Below are positions 1-7,683 of a stretch of DNA of 64,000 nucleotides, in pieces. This DNA comes from Treponema succinifaciens DSM 2489 (GTDB lineage Bacteria > Spirochaetota > Spirochaetia > Treponematales > Treponemataceae). Numbering within the stretch: the first letter of the stretch is position 1; each line of letters opens with the position of its first letter. The stretch covers positions 992,001 to 1,056,000 of the forward strand of contig NC_015385.1 in the NCBI RefSeq assembly GCF_000195275.1, given 5' to 3'. The translations under genes and the position numbers were made by a program. The notes under the pieces were generated by a model. It saw only the letters and a program-made list of their open reading frames with translations, was not told the DNA's origin and did not search any database.

Positions 1-581
1 TTTCTCTTTGTACATTATAAAAATCGACCATATTTTGTATTATTTCGGACAACTTCTTTTTTGATAGATTATAAAGAAAAGTATCCTTTGCAGTAAGAAT
101 CCCACAAGATTGTGCAGAAAACCATGTTTGAGATTTCGAACTAAATTTTTCCGTAGGCTCTATTTGAATCCAAGTACCGAATTTATCATTTCTCTGGCTA
201 ATCCAGTCGCCATGCTCGTTTGGCTTAAGCCTTGTAAACGGCAGATTTTCCATGCCCTTGAAGTTTGTGATTATGTCCAGCTTTTGTTCACGGCTCAGGT
301 AGTCGCCTATGTCGTAGTAGTAAATTTCTGCGTTTTGTTCACTCATCTTATTCTCCATTCTTTTTTACAAGTACGGTTACCGCAATCGGTGTGCGGTTGC
401 CAAGTCCGAACACGTTTCCAGCTTCTTTTTTGCGGAGCTCTCCGCTTGTTCTGCAGTTGCCGCGCAAGTTGAACACATAGATTTTGCTGAATTCTTTTTC
501 CAGGGTTTTTCTAAATCCGTCCTGCGCGTTGCCGTCCAGCCAGCTTCCGTTCGATACGAACGCTATTATACCCCCCCCCAT
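1..581 (-). pseudogene. Type ISP restriction-modification enzyme, 5'-truncated and frameshifted fragment
   Basis: The minus strand encodes two consecutive pieces in different frames. The first (581-348) has the methyltransferase-side motifs FVSNGSWLDGNAQDGFRK and FNLRGNCRTSGELR; the second (346 to the window edge) has EIYYYDIGDYLSREQKLD and NEHGDWISQRNDKF. Together they match the middle-to-C-terminal part of type ISP / Eco57I-like fused DNA methyltransferase-specificity proteins, normally about 1000 residues or more. One base too many or too few in the A6 run at about 356-361 separates the frames. Upstream, the first frame closes at 609-611 (TAA on the minus strand), directly behind a run of nine G, so helicase/nuclease and N-terminal methylase parts are missing. 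I read this as a remnant; a phase-variable gene with a rearranged 5' half is the alternative. The gene continues beyond the left edge. Confidence 0.75.
571..579. repeat. C9/G9 homopolymer at the 5' break of the type ISP fragment
   Basis: Nine consecutive C on the plus strand, read as G on the coding strand. They encode the Met-Gly-Gly-Gly at the start of the surviving methyltransferase reading frame. Such runs are rare in this AT-rich DNA; the only other G9 run I found is inside a polysaccharide gene at 15301-15309. Confidence 0.9.
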
Positions 582-637
582 GATAATGAGCAGCCCTTTT
601 TTGAAGAATTATTAAAGTGAAATCCCAGATAACTTAT

Positions 638-701
638 ATTTACAAATTTGTGAAAAATATTTTGTAAATTACTTGATTTATTTATAAAAGTTGTATATAT
701 T
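638..701 (+). promoter_or_regulatory. Promoter and candidate operator of the XRE-ImmA operon
   Basis: TTGATT (673-678) and TATATT (696-701) are separated by 17 bases and lie about 65 bases before the XRE start codon. Just upstream is a perfect inverted repeat, ATTTACAAA (638-646) and TTTGTAAAT (661-669). Its position next to -35 suggests an operator for the downstream XRE protein; that link is inferred. Confidence 0.55.
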
Positions 702-767
702 TCACTTAGATGCTAAAACATAAGAATCCAAAAGATTCATTAAAGCCTTAGAACGAGAGGTACATTT

Positions 768-1172
768 ATGGGAGTAACGGCGTTTGGAAAAATTTTAAGG
801 AAAAGAAGAATTGATTCTTCAGAAATTCTTGGGGATATGGCAAAGCGGCTAGATGTAAGCGCGGCTTACCTTTCTTCAATTGAAAACGGTCTGCGTGAAA
901 TACCGGACTCTTTTGTTGAAAAGATTTCAAAGGAATACGGTCTTTCAGAGGTGGAAAAACAGGAGCTTGAAGAAGCGCAGGCGCAGTCAAAGGGCAGCGT
1001 GAATGTCCCCCTTGGCGAGCAGAAGGATTCAAGCGAATATCTTGAGACAGCTGTAATGTTTGCCAAGGATTTTTCAAAGCTTACAGAAGCGCAGGTCAAG
1101 CTGATGAAAGAGCTGCTTGAAAAGTTTCAGGCGGAATCTTCGGGAGAGAAAAATGGAAGTGGTGCAGTATGA
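768..1172 (+). CDS. XRE-family helix-turn-helix regulator
   Basis: A 134-residue protein with an N-terminal Cro/CI-type helix-turn-helix (about residues 15-62; core LGDMAKRLDVSAAYLSSIEN), followed by a Gln/Glu-rich linker and a helical C-terminus that may dimerise. It is preceded by GAGAGG at about nine bases. Its last 20 bases overlap the start of an ImmA/IrrE-like peptidase gene, so the two are translationally coupled. XRE-ImmA pairs commonly control mobile elements or stress responses: the peptidase cleaves or inactivates the repressor. The regulator probably binds the inverted repeat upstream. Target genes beyond its own operon cannot be told from the sequence; the neighbouring restriction-modification remnant suggests a former mobile or defence context. 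Confidence 0.85.
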   Translation: MGVTAFGKILRKRRIDSSEILGDMAKRLDVSAAYLSSIENGLREIPDSFVEKISKEYGLSEVEKQELEEAQAQSKGSVNVPLGEQKDSSEYLETAVMFAKDFSKLTEAQVKLMKELLEKFQAESSGEKNGSGAV

Positions 1173-1818
1173 GACACAATTAAAAGACGTAAAATATTCA
1201 GAAACTTTAGTTCTTTCTGAAAACGAGATTAAAATAGCTTCTTTCTGGAGCCACTTGCTTTGCACGGCTACTACGAACCAGAAGTTTGATCCGCTTTTTG
1301 TAATGGAAAACATAATTCCCCGTTTTGACAGGACTTTCAATTATCTTATTGAGCCGCAGGATTCCTGGAAGCACGGAAAAGATGTTGCGGCTTTTTACAA
1401 TGTGGCTCAGAATGTGATTGTCATCAGAAGCGATGTCTACGAAGGCGCGCAGAATGGAAGCTATATCGACGTGATTACGGTTGCGCATGAGGTAGTGCAC
1501 TGTATCCAGTCGATTATCTTGAGATTCATTAGAATTTTTGAGTGCGCGGAATTCAAAAAGGAGCTTTCAAAAATCAAGGCTGAGCAGATTCAGGAGCATG
1601 AGTTTCAGACTGATTCGATAATGCGGCTTTTGTTCTCTCCGGAAGAAATCACAAAGGGCAGAACACAGGAGGAGGTTCTGGACGAGTATGTGCTAAAGCC
1701 AGTTCTTTCGCTTCTTTGCATTCTGATAAAGAATGTAGGAAAACAGTTCCTGAATTTGCTAAAGGAAGAAAATGCAAAAAGTCCTGCCTTAAATAAGAAC
1801 TTCCTGGAGGCGGTCTAA
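1153..1818 (+). CDS. ImmA/IrrE-like metallopeptidase
   Basis: A 221-residue protein. Residues 112-116 are HEVVH, an intact HExxH zinc motif, and residues 148-166 (EHEFQTDSIMRLLFSPEEI) resemble the ExxAxxFAxxLLxP segment that carries the third zinc ligand in ImmA/IrrE peptidases. I start at 1153 because GGGAGAG lies 6-12 bases before it and the start overlaps the upstream regulator; an ATG at 1117 lies deep inside the regulator and has no such signal. ImmA proteins act in the cytoplasm on their paired XRE repressor. The sequence is divergent and longer than a minimal ImmA, so the substrate is inferred from gene pairing only. Confidence 0.7.
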   Translation: MEVVQYETQLKDVKYSETLVLSENEIKIASFWSHLLCTATTNQKFDPLFVMENIIPRFDRTFNYLIEPQDSWKHGKDVAAFYNVAQNVIVIRSDVYEGAQNGSYIDVITVAHEVVHCIQSIILRFIRIFECAEFKKELSKIKAEQIQEHEFQTDSIMRLLFSPEEITKGRTQEEVLDEYVLKPVLSLLCILIKNVGKQFLNLLKEENAKSPALNKNFLEAV

Positions 1819-1876
1819 AATGAAAAAGAAATATTGTTTTTTAAGGAGGAAGCGGATGCACAATGGAATTGCCGGT

Positions 1877-2001
1877 GCTCTTGCAAAAAAAAACTTGAAC
1901 CTACGCCAATAGATTCAAGCTTTGCAATATTAAGTCAGGATATGCCTAACTAAAAAATAACTTTGTATATCCTACTTTTTATTCTGTCTTTTTGCAAGAG
2001 C
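1877..2001. ncRNA. Possible structured RNA or leader element (nested inverted repeats)
   Basis: The 294-base gap before the HU-like gene holds no convincing gene but has nested complementarity. Outer arms GCTCTTGCAAAAA (1877-1889) and its exact complement (1989-2001) enclose two smaller hairpins: CTTGAA/TTCAAG (1894-1899, 1914-1919) and AGTCAGGATAT with ATATCCTACT (1933-1943, 1967-1976; one bulged C). This would fold as a three-way junction. Further on, GCCGGTAA/TTGCCGGC (2013-2020, 2036-2043, one G-U) and TGCC/GGCA (2053-2064) add two more hairpins. The region is not a recognised Rfam-type element to me. A small element remnant is the alternative. Confidence 0.4.
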
Positions 2002-2112
2002 CAGAACAGCGTGCCGGTAAAATTAGATTGTTAAAATTGCCGGCTAAAACATTGCCGCATGGCAAAAAAATCAAAAGGCTCTTCACGCCATAAGTTGAAG
2101 AAGGATATATAA

Positions 2113-2871
2113 ATGGAAAATATTTCTACATTAGAAAACAGCTCATCCTTGGTGAGCATAACATTAAAAGAAAACAAATTGAAAAAAGACGGAACTTATT
2201 ACGCTACTGTAACGCGCAATAAGGCAAGCTTCAGAAACATTCTTTCAGAGATTGCGGAAGAAAACAAAGGGATTGACCCGTTTATTCTGCAGTACTGCGC
2301 AATTCTTCTGCAGAAGAAAATCTTAAAATTTCTTGAACAGGGGAAAGCCGTGAACATTCTTGACCTTGGAACTATGTACATTGCAATGGAAGTTTCTGCA
2401 AAGTCAAAAACTGAAGTTTCGCAAAACGGAAAGTTCAAGGTAAGGTTTTCTCCTACAAAACTTACAAGCTCTTCTTTGCAGAATCTTAGCATTGATAAAA
2501 TCGTCTACAACGACAAGTCTCCTGAAATTGATTCTGTGGCAGACATCAGCACTGAAGAAGAGAATGTTCTTTCGCTAGGTGCACCGGCAAAAATAACCGG
2601 CGCAAACCTTAAGCTTGGTAGCGAAGAAAGCGGAATCTATTTTGCGGCTATTAGCTCAGATGAAAAATTGGAAGATTCTTCCACCTGGACAAGAATTGAC
2701 GATTCAAAAGTATTCCGCAACAAGCCTGCAGAACTGAATTTCTTTGTGTCGCAAACTTTGGATTCTTCTAAAGAATACAAAGTTGTAATAAAAACAAACT
2801 ACATTTCCGCAAGCGTTACCCGCAAGGAATTTTTGGAGTCCGTCAGCAGCGCTGTAAAAATAAAAGAATAA
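2113..2871 (+). CDS. HU-like DNA-binding protein with DUF4469 C-terminal domain
   Basis: A 252-residue protein. Residues about 15-125 look like the HU/IHF-like domain found in spirochaetes and Bacteroidetes (YATVTRNKASFRNILSEIAEE, then the beta-arm region around KSKTEVSQNGKFKVRFSPT). Residues about 150-250 match the DUF4469 Ig-like fold that usually follows it (GAPAKITGANLKLG near 155-168). Proteins of this type are presumed nucleoid or DNA-architectural factors; no biochemical role is established. It stands alone, behind a 294-base structured gap, with GAAGGA before the start. A weak hairpin follows the stop codon. Confidence 0.75.
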   Translation: MENISTLENSSSLVSITLKENKLKKDGTYYATVTRNKASFRNILSEIAEENKGIDPFILQYCAILLQKKILKFLEQGKAVNILDLGTMYIAMEVSAKSKTEVSQNGKFKVRFSPTKLTSSSLQNLSIDKIVYNDKSPEIDSVADISTEEENVLSLGAPAKITGANLKLGSEESGIYFAAISSDEKLEDSSTWTRIDDSKVFRNKPAELNFFVSQTLDSSKEYKVVIKTNYISASVTRKEFLESVSSAVKIKE

Positions 2872-2898
2872 CAACGTTGTAGGAACCTCAATTTTCGC

Positions 2899-2940
2899 CC
2901 GGTTCTTTCATGATTCGTTGTGGGGAACCGGACGTTTTCA
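2899..2940 (+). terminator. Possible weak terminator after the HU-like gene
   Basis: CCGGTTC (2899-2905) and GAACCGG (2925-2931) form a 7-bp stem with a 19-base loop, followed by a T-rich but interrupted tail (ACGTTTTCAATTTT). The long loop and broken T run make termination uncertain. Confidence 0.35.
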
Positions 2941-3098
2941 ATTTTCATCTGCCATACAATTTATAGAAAATTTTTTTTGAACGATGTTATAATAATATTT
3001 ATCTTAACTGTCATTTTCATGCTTGACGCGGGAATCTTGTTCAGTAGGAATAATGTCATTAAATTTAATTTACAACTCTCTTTTACAGGAGCTGCCCC

Positions 3099-4655
3099 AT
3101 GCAGAATTATACACTTGAAGCTGCCGCAAAAAGACAAAATGAAATTCAAGAAAGTTTAAAATCGCAGCCGCAGAATTTTCTGCTACCAGTTTTTCATGCG
3201 TTTTCACCTGCGGGATGGTGCAATGATCCGAACGGCTTTTCGTTTTTCGGCGGAAAGTGCCACTTGTTTTTTCAGTATCATCCGTATTCAACGCAGTGGG
3301 GACCGATGCACTGGGGACATCTTTGCACTTCGGATTTTGTGCGCTGGGAAATTCTTGAGCCTGCTCTTGCTCCTGATTCCGATTTTGACTGCGAAGGATG
3401 CTTTTCAGGAACGGCGATTGAATTTGAAGACAGGCATATTCTTGCGTACACTGGAGTTTCAAAAAATAAAAATGGTGAAACTTTACAGAATCAATGCTTG
3501 GCGGAAGGCGACGGTCTTTGCTACAAAAAAATTCTTCAGAACCCTGTGATTAGCGCGGCGAACGTTCCGTTTGAATTTCAGAAAGGAGATTTCCGAGATT
3601 CAAAGTTGTGGTGCGAAGACGGAAAATTTTACATGGCTTGTGTCCTCAAAATGCCGGACGGAAAAGGCTCTCTTGTCTGTTTCCGTTCTGAAAATCTTCT
3701 TGACTGGAAATTTGTTTCTGTAATTGACAGGAGCAGCGGAAAAAGCGGAATGTGGGAGTGTCCAGACATTTTTAAATTAGACGGAAAGGATGTTGTGATT
3801 TTTTCTCCGCAGGAAATGAAGGCTGATTTTGAGAACGGGCTTCACGACGGAAACAACAGCGTCTACATGACAGGATTTCTTAAGCGGCCGGAATTTATTT
3901 TTGAGCGTGAAATGCGGACTGAAAATTCCCTTAATTTTGCGCAGATTGACGGCGGAATTGATTTTTATGCACCGCAAACTTGCCTTGCTCCTGACGGACG
4001 AAGAATAATGATTGCCTGGATGCAAAACTGGGAATCGTACATTACACCTAAAAATTATCTTTGGTCTGGAATGATGACTTTTCCCCGAGAGCTTGAATTT
4101 AAAAACGGAAAACTTTTTCAGAATCCTGTGCGCGAGCTTTTATTATATAGAAAGAAATGCGAATGCGGTGTTGTCTCTGGAACTTCTAGTTTTATAAAAA
4201 ATGGATTTTCCCATGGCGACATTGAACTTGAATTTTTTTCTGCTTTTGAAAATTCAGCTGACTGCAAAAATCAAGATGAAAAATTTTCTCTTGTGTTAAG
4301 CAGAAATGTTGCCGGCAAAAAGTTTTCCGTAGAATTCACTTGCGACTTTGCAGAACAAACGCTTTGCTTTGACCGAAGAAATTCTGTTGAAGGAGGCGGA
4401 AAAATAAATTTCCGCAAAATGAAATTTCCGCCGTCTTCGTTCAGAAATGAAAAATCAGCCTATGAAAAAAGGATTTCCTTGCGGATTTTAATTGATGCTT
4501 GCTCCATGGAAGTTTTTGTTAATGGCGGAGAGTCGGCATTTACAAATGCGTTCTTTCTTATTCCAGATGCTTTTGTTAGCTCTGAAAATTCCGCGGTGCT
4601 TGAAATGTCTGTTTCGGAAAATATTCGCGCTGAATACAAGATTTTTAAAATTTAA
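3099..4655 (+). CDS. scrB: Glycoside hydrolase family 32, sucrose-6-phosphate hydrolase / invertase
   Basis: A 518-residue cytoplasmic GH32 enzyme that hydrolyses the fructosyl bond of sucrose or sucrose-6-phosphate. The three catalytic blocks are visible: WCNDPNG with nucleophile Asp43, RDSKLW near residue 166 (transition-state Asp), and WECPD near residue 217 (acid/base Glu). A beta-sandwich tail occupies the last ~150 residues. There is no signal peptide, so the substrate must enter the cell. AGGAG sits 9-13 bases before the ATG. The fructokinase gene follows after 18 bases, giving a two-gene sucrose or fructan-catabolic operon. No PTS or ABC permease for sucrose is in the window, so whether the substrate is phosphorylated is unknown. 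Confidence 0.93.
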   Translation: MQNYTLEAAAKRQNEIQESLKSQPQNFLLPVFHAFSPAGWCNDPNGFSFFGGKCHLFFQYHPYSTQWGPMHWGHLCTSDFVRWEILEPALAPDSDFDCEGCFSGTAIEFEDRHILAYTGVSKNKNGETLQNQCLAEGDGLCYKKILQNPVISAANVPFEFQKGDFRDSKLWCEDGKFYMACVLKMPDGKGSLVCFRSENLLDWKFVSVIDRSSGKSGMWECPDIFKLDGKDVVIFSPQEMKADFENGLHDGNNSVYMTGFLKRPEFIFEREMRTENSLNFAQIDGGIDFYAPQTCLAPDGRRIMIAWMQNWESYITPKNYLWSGMMTFPRELEFKNGKLFQNPVRELLLYRKKCECGVVSGTSSFIKNGFSHGDIELEFFSAFENSADCKNQDEKFSLVLSRNVAGKKFSVEFTCDFAEQTLCFDRRNSVEGGGKINFRKMKFPPSSFRNEKSAYEKRISLRILIDACSMEVFVNGGESAFTNAFFLIPDAFVSSENSAVLEMSVSENIRAEYKIFKI

Positions 4656-4673
4656 ATTATGGAGATTTGCAAA

Positions 4674-5657
4674 ATGAAAAATTACGATGTTGTTGCGTTG
4701 GGAGAGCTTCTTGTGGATTTTACTCAGAACGGGATAAGTGCGCAGGGAAACTGGCTTATGGAAGCGAACGCTGGAGGTGCTCCGTGCAATGTTCTTGCGA
4801 TGCTTGCAAAACTCGGGCATTCGGTTTCGTTTGTTGGAAAAGTTGGAGACGATATGTTTGGAAAAATGCTCCAGTCAAAAATTACAAGCCTCGGAATCGG
4901 AATTGAAAATCTTGTGTTTTCACAAAAATACAAAACAACGCTTGCTTTTGTTCACACTGCAAATGACGGTGACAGAAGTTTTTCGTTCTATAGAAATCAT
5001 GGCGCGGATTCGATGCTTGAAAAATCTGAATTAAAACCAGAGTTGATTTCTGATGCGAAAATATTTCACTTTGGAACTTTATCAATGACAAATGAAATTT
5101 GCTTTGATGCCACAAAGTTTGCGCTTGAGACAGCAAAAAAATCCGGCGTGCTCCGTTCGTTTGACCCGAATCTGCGGCTTCAGCTTTGGGAAGATGAAAA
5201 TCAGGCAAAAGAAAAAATTTTATTCGGACTTTCAGAATGCGAAATCTTAAAGATTGCGGCGGAAGAACTTGAATTTGTTTCAGGCAAAAAATCTATTTTT
5301 GATGGCGTAAATTGGCTCCGCTCAAAATTCAATATTCCGCTGATTACAGTTACCAAAGGAAAGGACGGAAGTGAAGCATTTTACTCTGACGGAAAAATTT
5401 CTTTACATGAAACAGCCGGAACGTTTTCAAATGTAAAAACAATCGACACGACTGGTGCAGGTGACACATTCTGCGCTTGCATATTGCACGAAATTCTTTG
5501 CAACGGATATGAATCTTTTTCTGTGGAGCGTCTGCAAAAAATGCTTGTATTTGCAAATGCAGCTTCGTCGCTTGTAACAACAAAAAAAGGCTCGCTTTCA
5601 GTAATGCCTGCACGCAGTGAAATTAAGCAGCTTATAAAAGATTTCAGCATGAGATAA
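4674..5657 (+). CDS. scrK: PfkB-family fructokinase
   Basis: A 327-residue ribokinase/PfkB-family kinase, expected to phosphorylate the fructose released by the upstream GH32 enzyme. It begins YDVVALGELLVDF and has the family signature DTTGAGDTF at about residues 257-265, which contains the catalytic Asp; the N-terminal glycine pair region GGAPCNVLAMLAKLG is present too. I start at 4674 because GGAG (4661-4664) is nine bases before it; the ATG at 4659 overlaps that GGAG. It is cotranscribed with the GH32 gene. Substrate specificity rests on the pairing. Confidence 0.9.
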   Translation: MKNYDVVALGELLVDFTQNGISAQGNWLMEANAGGAPCNVLAMLAKLGHSVSFVGKVGDDMFGKMLQSKITSLGIGIENLVFSQKYKTTLAFVHTANDGDRSFSFYRNHGADSMLEKSELKPELISDAKIFHFGTLSMTNEICFDATKFALETAKKSGVLRSFDPNLRLQLWEDENQAKEKILFGLSECEILKIAAEELEFVSGKKSIFDGVNWLRSKFNIPLITVTKGKDGSEAFYSDGKISLHETAGTFSNVKTIDTTGAGDTFCACILHEILCNGYESFSVERLQKMLVFANAASSLVTTKKGSLSVMPARSEIKQLIKDFSMR

Positions 5658-5702
5658 CGGATAAAAAAATTATAAAGTTTTCGATATTGCCCCTTTGTTC
5701 TA

Positions 5703-5748
5703 TTGCAATTCTGGCGGAAAGTGCTATTATTTATATAGCAGCTATATA
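5703..5748 (+). promoter_or_regulatory. Promoter with a palindromic operator over the transcription start
   Basis: TTGCAA (5703-5708) and TATTAT (5725-5730) are 16 bases apart. Immediately after the -10 comes TATATAGC-A-GCTATATA (5732-5748), two perfect 8-bp half-sites around one base, which would cover the transcription start. This is a good candidate repressor site for the downstream helix-turn-helix membrane protein; the binder is inferred. Confidence 0.6.
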
Positions 5749-5793
5749 GAAGCTTTTTTTTATTCGCCAGTTTTGCTTTGCAGGGGAGGGCTT

Positions 5794-6486
5794 GTGAAGT
5801 CTAAAATTCTTGCTGATTTTCTGAATGATCATTTTGTTTTGTTTACAAGTGTTCTCTCTGAGGTTCTCTGCGCGCTTTATGTATGGAAAGGTTTTAGCGA
5901 GGGATTTTTCGCAGGAACTTGGATTGTTGCCCTTATGAATTTTCTTTATATTCCAACCGCGTTTTTTTTCAAGCAGAAATGTTTTTCTTATTTTTATCTT
6001 GCTTATTCAACAATTCTTGTTTTTATGATTGCTTTTGAAAAAACTTTTTTGTTCAATAATTTTACGGCTCTGTTTATTGTTTGCATTGTAATAATAATAA
6101 AGCCAAAGATAAAATATATTGCCATGTCGCTTTACTTTGCGGCAGTATGCGTTGCGTTTTCAATAAACGGAGAGAGTGTGTTTCATTTTCTGATTCACAT
6201 TGTCCGCAGCATCTGGTTTGTTGGAAGCGTTTTCTTTGTTCTTGAAAATCAGTTTGAACGCAAGCGGCTTGTGCTTTATGAAGATGAAGTGAAAATCTTA
6301 GAACAGCTTTGCGATGGAAAAATCTACCAGAAAGAAGTTGAAGGATTCAGCGAAAATACCGTGTACAGAAAACTCAAGGCGGCGCGTGAACGCAACGGAA
6401 ATATTACCCGTGAGCAGCTAATCTCTTTATTTAAAAAAGAACGCATGGGAAGAAAATCATCAGAAAAAATATTCCGTCAGATTTAG
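5794..6486 (+). CDS. Membrane protein with C-terminal helix-turn-helix, possible one-component regulator
   Basis: A 230-residue protein with about five or six hydrophobic helices in residues 10-160 and a cytoplasmic C-terminal segment (DEVKILEQLCDGKIYQKEVE, then SENTVYRKLKAARERNGNIT) that reads like a winged or LuxR-type helix-turn-helix. I place the start at GTG 5794, directly behind AGGGGAGGG; an upstream in-frame ATG would lie in the promoter. The operator palindrome just upstream suggests autoregulation. I do not recognise a named family. Similar layouts are seen in membrane-bound one-component regulators; the signal is unknown. Confidence 0.6.
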   Translation: MKSKILADFLNDHFVLFTSVLSEVLCALYVWKGFSEGFFAGTWIVALMNFLYIPTAFFFKQKCFSYFYLAYSTILVFMIAFEKTFLFNNFTALFIVCIVIIIKPKIKYIAMSLYFAAVCVAFSINGESVFHFLIHIVRSIWFVGSVFFVLENQFERKRLVLYEDEVKILEQLCDGKIYQKEVEGFSENTVYRKLKAARERNGNITREQLISLFKKERMGRKSSEKIFRQI

Positions 6487-6504
6487 TTTCCATGCTGCAT
6501 CTTT

Positions 6505-6996
6505 TTATTGTCGTCCGCCAAGTTCTTTGTCAAGCGCATAAAGGCCTTCTGGTGTTGAGCCGAACATTTTGTATTTGTCTATAAGCTCTTTTGCCTTTTG
6601 CTCTTCTTCAAGCTGTTCGTTTATAAACCAATTCAAGAAATTTTTTGCAAACAAGTTTTTTTCTTTTTCAGCTTGAAAGTAAAGCGTGGTTATGAGATTT
6701 GTTACATACTCCTCGTGCTCAAGGCTTTGTTTTAGAACTTGAGAAATTGTTTCAGGCTTGTTCTTGGGCGCGCCGATTGGCATAAGTTCCACCGGCTGAT
6801 TTACTTTGCACAAGTAGTCGTAAATTTTCATTGCGTGTTCTTCCTCTTCTTTTGCCTGCTGCTTGTACCATTCAGCGAATCCTGCAAGTCCTTTCATGTC
6901 AAAAAAAGCCGCAAACCCAAGATAAATATAAGCCGACTCAAATTCTTTTTGAATCTGCGTGTTTAGCATTGAAGTTAAAGTTGTAGTTGTGTTCAT
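6505..6996 (-). CDS. ftnA: Ferritin
   Basis: A 163-residue non-haem ferritin that oxidises and stores iron in a 24-subunit shell. Ferroxidase residues align with E. coli FtnA: Glu18, Glu51 and His54 in AKEEEEHAM, Glu in LEHEEYV, and NEQLEEEQK in the fourth helix. AGGA precedes the start. It lies 18 bases after the superoxide reductase gene on the same strand, so the two form an oxidative-stress operon that detoxifies superoxide and sequesters the iron that would otherwise drive Fenton chemistry. Confidence 0.95.
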   Translation of the reverse strand: MNTTTTLTSMLNTQIQKEFESAYIYLGFAAFFDMKGLAGFAEWYKQQAKEEEEHAMKIYDYLCKVNQPVELMPIGAPKNKPETISQVLKQSLEHEEYVTNLITTLYFQAEKEKNLFAKNFLNWFINEQLEEEQKAKELIDKYKMFGSTPEGLYALDKELGGRQ

Positions 6997-7014
6997 AAAA
7001 ATCCTCCGTAAAAT

Positions 7015-7395
7015 TTAGTATTCCGCTTTCCAAAGTCTGTGGATGTTGCAATATTCATAGGCGGCTTCAACTCTCTCCCCGGTCATAACGGCAAAATCTA
7101 CGCTTGGAGAATTTCCTGGACGAAGCCATTTTTGCTGGATTCCCTTGTCGGTTTGAAGCAAAATCCATTCGATGTAATGCTCTGCTTCCGACGGATGAAG
7201 TTTTGAGCCTACAGTAACAGAAACTGTGTTTCCCTCAACTTTAATTACAGGAATGTGCTTTTCCGAAGAGCCGTCTGTTGTTCCTGGCACAAGTTCCTGC
7301 ATTGCTTCTCCGCAGCAAACTGTTGGAATTCCAGAGTCCTTTACGATGGCGATGATTTTTCCGCAGTGCCTGCAATAATAAAATTTCAACTGCAT
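7015..7395 (-). CDS. dfx: Superoxide reductase (desulfoferrodoxin)
   Basis: A 126-residue two-iron superoxide reductase, which reduces superoxide to peroxide without making oxygen, typical of anaerobes. The desulforedoxin centre has Cys8, Cys11, Cys27 and Cys28. The catalytic centre has Glu45, His47, His67, His73, Cys116 and His119, matching the positions in characterised desulfoferrodoxins of the same length. I start at ATG 7395, eight bases behind TTGGAGGT; a longer frame to 7440 lacks a ribosome site. A promoter lies at 7490-7517 and ferritin follows in the same operon. Electron donor (rubredoxin) is not in the window. Confidence 0.95.
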   Translation of the reverse strand: MQLKFYYCRHCGKIIAIVKDSGIPTVCCGEAMQELVPGTTDGSSEKHIPVIKVEGNTVSVTVGSKLHPSEAEHYIEWILLQTDKGIQQKWLRPGNSPSVDFAVMTGERVEAAYEYCNIHRLWKAEY

Positions 7396-7489
7396 ATAGA
7401 CCTCCAAGAATTTTGCAAAGCCGGATTGAAAAATAACCACAATTTTTTTGTTGCCTATTATTTTTCTTTTGCCTTGCGTTTACGCTTTT

Positions 7490-7517
7490 AAGATACCACA
7501 AAAAAATCATGTGTAAA
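7490..7517 (-). promoter_or_regulatory. Promoter of the dfx-ferritin operon
   Basis: On the minus strand TTTACA (7517-7512) and TATCTT (7495-7490) are separated by 16 bases, leaving a leader of about 90 bases before the dfx start codon. I saw no clear PerR or Fur box. Confidence 0.45.
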
Positions 7518-7542
7518 CAAAAAACGTCCGCAAACGGTCATC

Positions 7543-7566
7543 AAAAAATCACCATCGGTATGGTGA
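7543..7566 (-). terminator. Rho-independent terminator, minus strand
   Basis: TCACCAT / ATGGTGA stem (7 bp) with a 4-base loop, followed on the minus strand by six T. No intact minus-strand gene lies directly upstream of it now; the region to the right holds plus-strand debris and an insertion sequence, so the terminator may be left from a lost gene. Confidence 0.6.
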
Positions 7567-7683
7567 GAGAAAAAATTATTGCTGCTTATAAATAGGTAGT
7601 TTAAATTAGAGGTTTTATGAAGGAAAAATGGAAATTGCTGTTTTATTTTAAAATGTAATTTTAATTTTTATGGTATAGACAAT

